Assembly: GCA_013002925.1 (NCBI GenBank)
Contig: JABDLQ010000121.1
Coordinates: 1-6,681 of the forward strand
DNA: 6,681 nt
Source of the DNA: Gammaproteobacteria bacterium
GTDB lineage: Bacteria > Pseudomonadota > Gammaproteobacteria > Steroidobacterales > SZUA-146
Direction: 5' to 3'
The translations under genes were made by a program, and so were the position numbers. Every line of letters starts with the position of its first letter. Position 1 is the first letter of the stretch. The notes below the pieces were generated by a model. That model was not told the origin of the DNA, did no database searches, and worked only from the letters and a program-made list of their open reading frames with translations. This document shows positions 6,585 through 6,681 of the stretch, one piece after another.

Positions 6585-6645
6585 ATGGCATTCAATAAGC
6601 GTTGCCAGATTTTCGTTGTCTCATCTTCTGCATTGGGGAATCATC

Positions 6646-6681
6646 ATGAAGCTTTCATTGCTTGCACCGGTAAGAGTGTTG
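6646..6681 (+). CDS. Start of an unidentified gene, cut by the right edge
   Basis: Twelve codons are visible, reading MKLSLLAPVRVL. The ATG is preceded by GGGGAA (6635-6640), a good ribosome site at suitable spacing and the best in the window. A lysine followed by a hydrophobic run would suit the beginning of a signal peptide, but too little is visible to say so. A rival start is ATG at 6585 in another frame, giving MAFNKRCQIFVVSSS and staying open to the edge, with a poorer ribosome site. Product unknown. Confidence 0.5.
   Translation, partial: MKLSLLAPVRVL

Larger units (their letters stand above)
5947..6645. other. Intergenic region of about 700 bp without a convincing gene
   Basis: This lies between the start of the transporter (reading left) and the start of the right-edge gene (reading right), so it should hold both promoters. 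Reading frames in it (about 63 codons on the minus strand at 5966-6157 and 98 codons on the plus strand at 6068-6364) lack ribosome sites and have Cys/His/Arg/Gln-rich translations unlike the real genes here. It contains several small palindromes, a cluster of TGCA tetramers and a perfect TATAAT box, each listed separately. No tRNA or recognisable riboswitch was seen. Confidence 0.6.

Overview
The window looks like chromosomal DNA from a Gram-negative bacterium, probably a proteobacterium (a gammaproteobacterium would fit). This rests on a surface or secreted repeat protein with mixed RTX-like and filamentous-haemagglutinin-like repeats, a Spinster-type MFS transporter of a kind common in environmental proteobacteria, and moderate GC. 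No rRNA, tRNA, CRISPR array, transposase or phage gene is visible, so the taxonomic call is soft.

Layout. Positions 1-3684 (+) hold the 3' part of a giant repeat-protein gene that is already open at the left edge. Its visible 1227 residues are spaced RTX-like calcium-binding motifs within tandem units of about 99 residues, then a haemagglutinin-like beta-helix region, then a short acidic tail carrying the only two cysteines in the visible protein. A 106-bp gap with two possible hairpins separates it from a short AMP nucleosidase gene (3791-4561, +). Convergent to that, 53 bp away, is an MFS transporter gene (4615-5946, -). The remaining 700 bp (5947-6645) has no convincing gene but is rich in small palindromes and TGCA motifs and has a perfect TATAAT box. 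At the right edge a new plus-strand gene begins at 6646 (or possibly 6585).

How the genes relate. No shared pathway is evident. The giant protein is a cell-surface or secreted structural protein, the nucleosidase acts on cytoplasmic AMP, and the transporter sits in the inner membrane with an unknown substrate. The nucleosidase follows the giant gene on the same strand and could be read through from it, but nothing shows a functional link. The most interesting parts are the hybrid architecture and C-terminal cysteine pair of the giant protein, and the palindrome-rich region before the right-edge gene.
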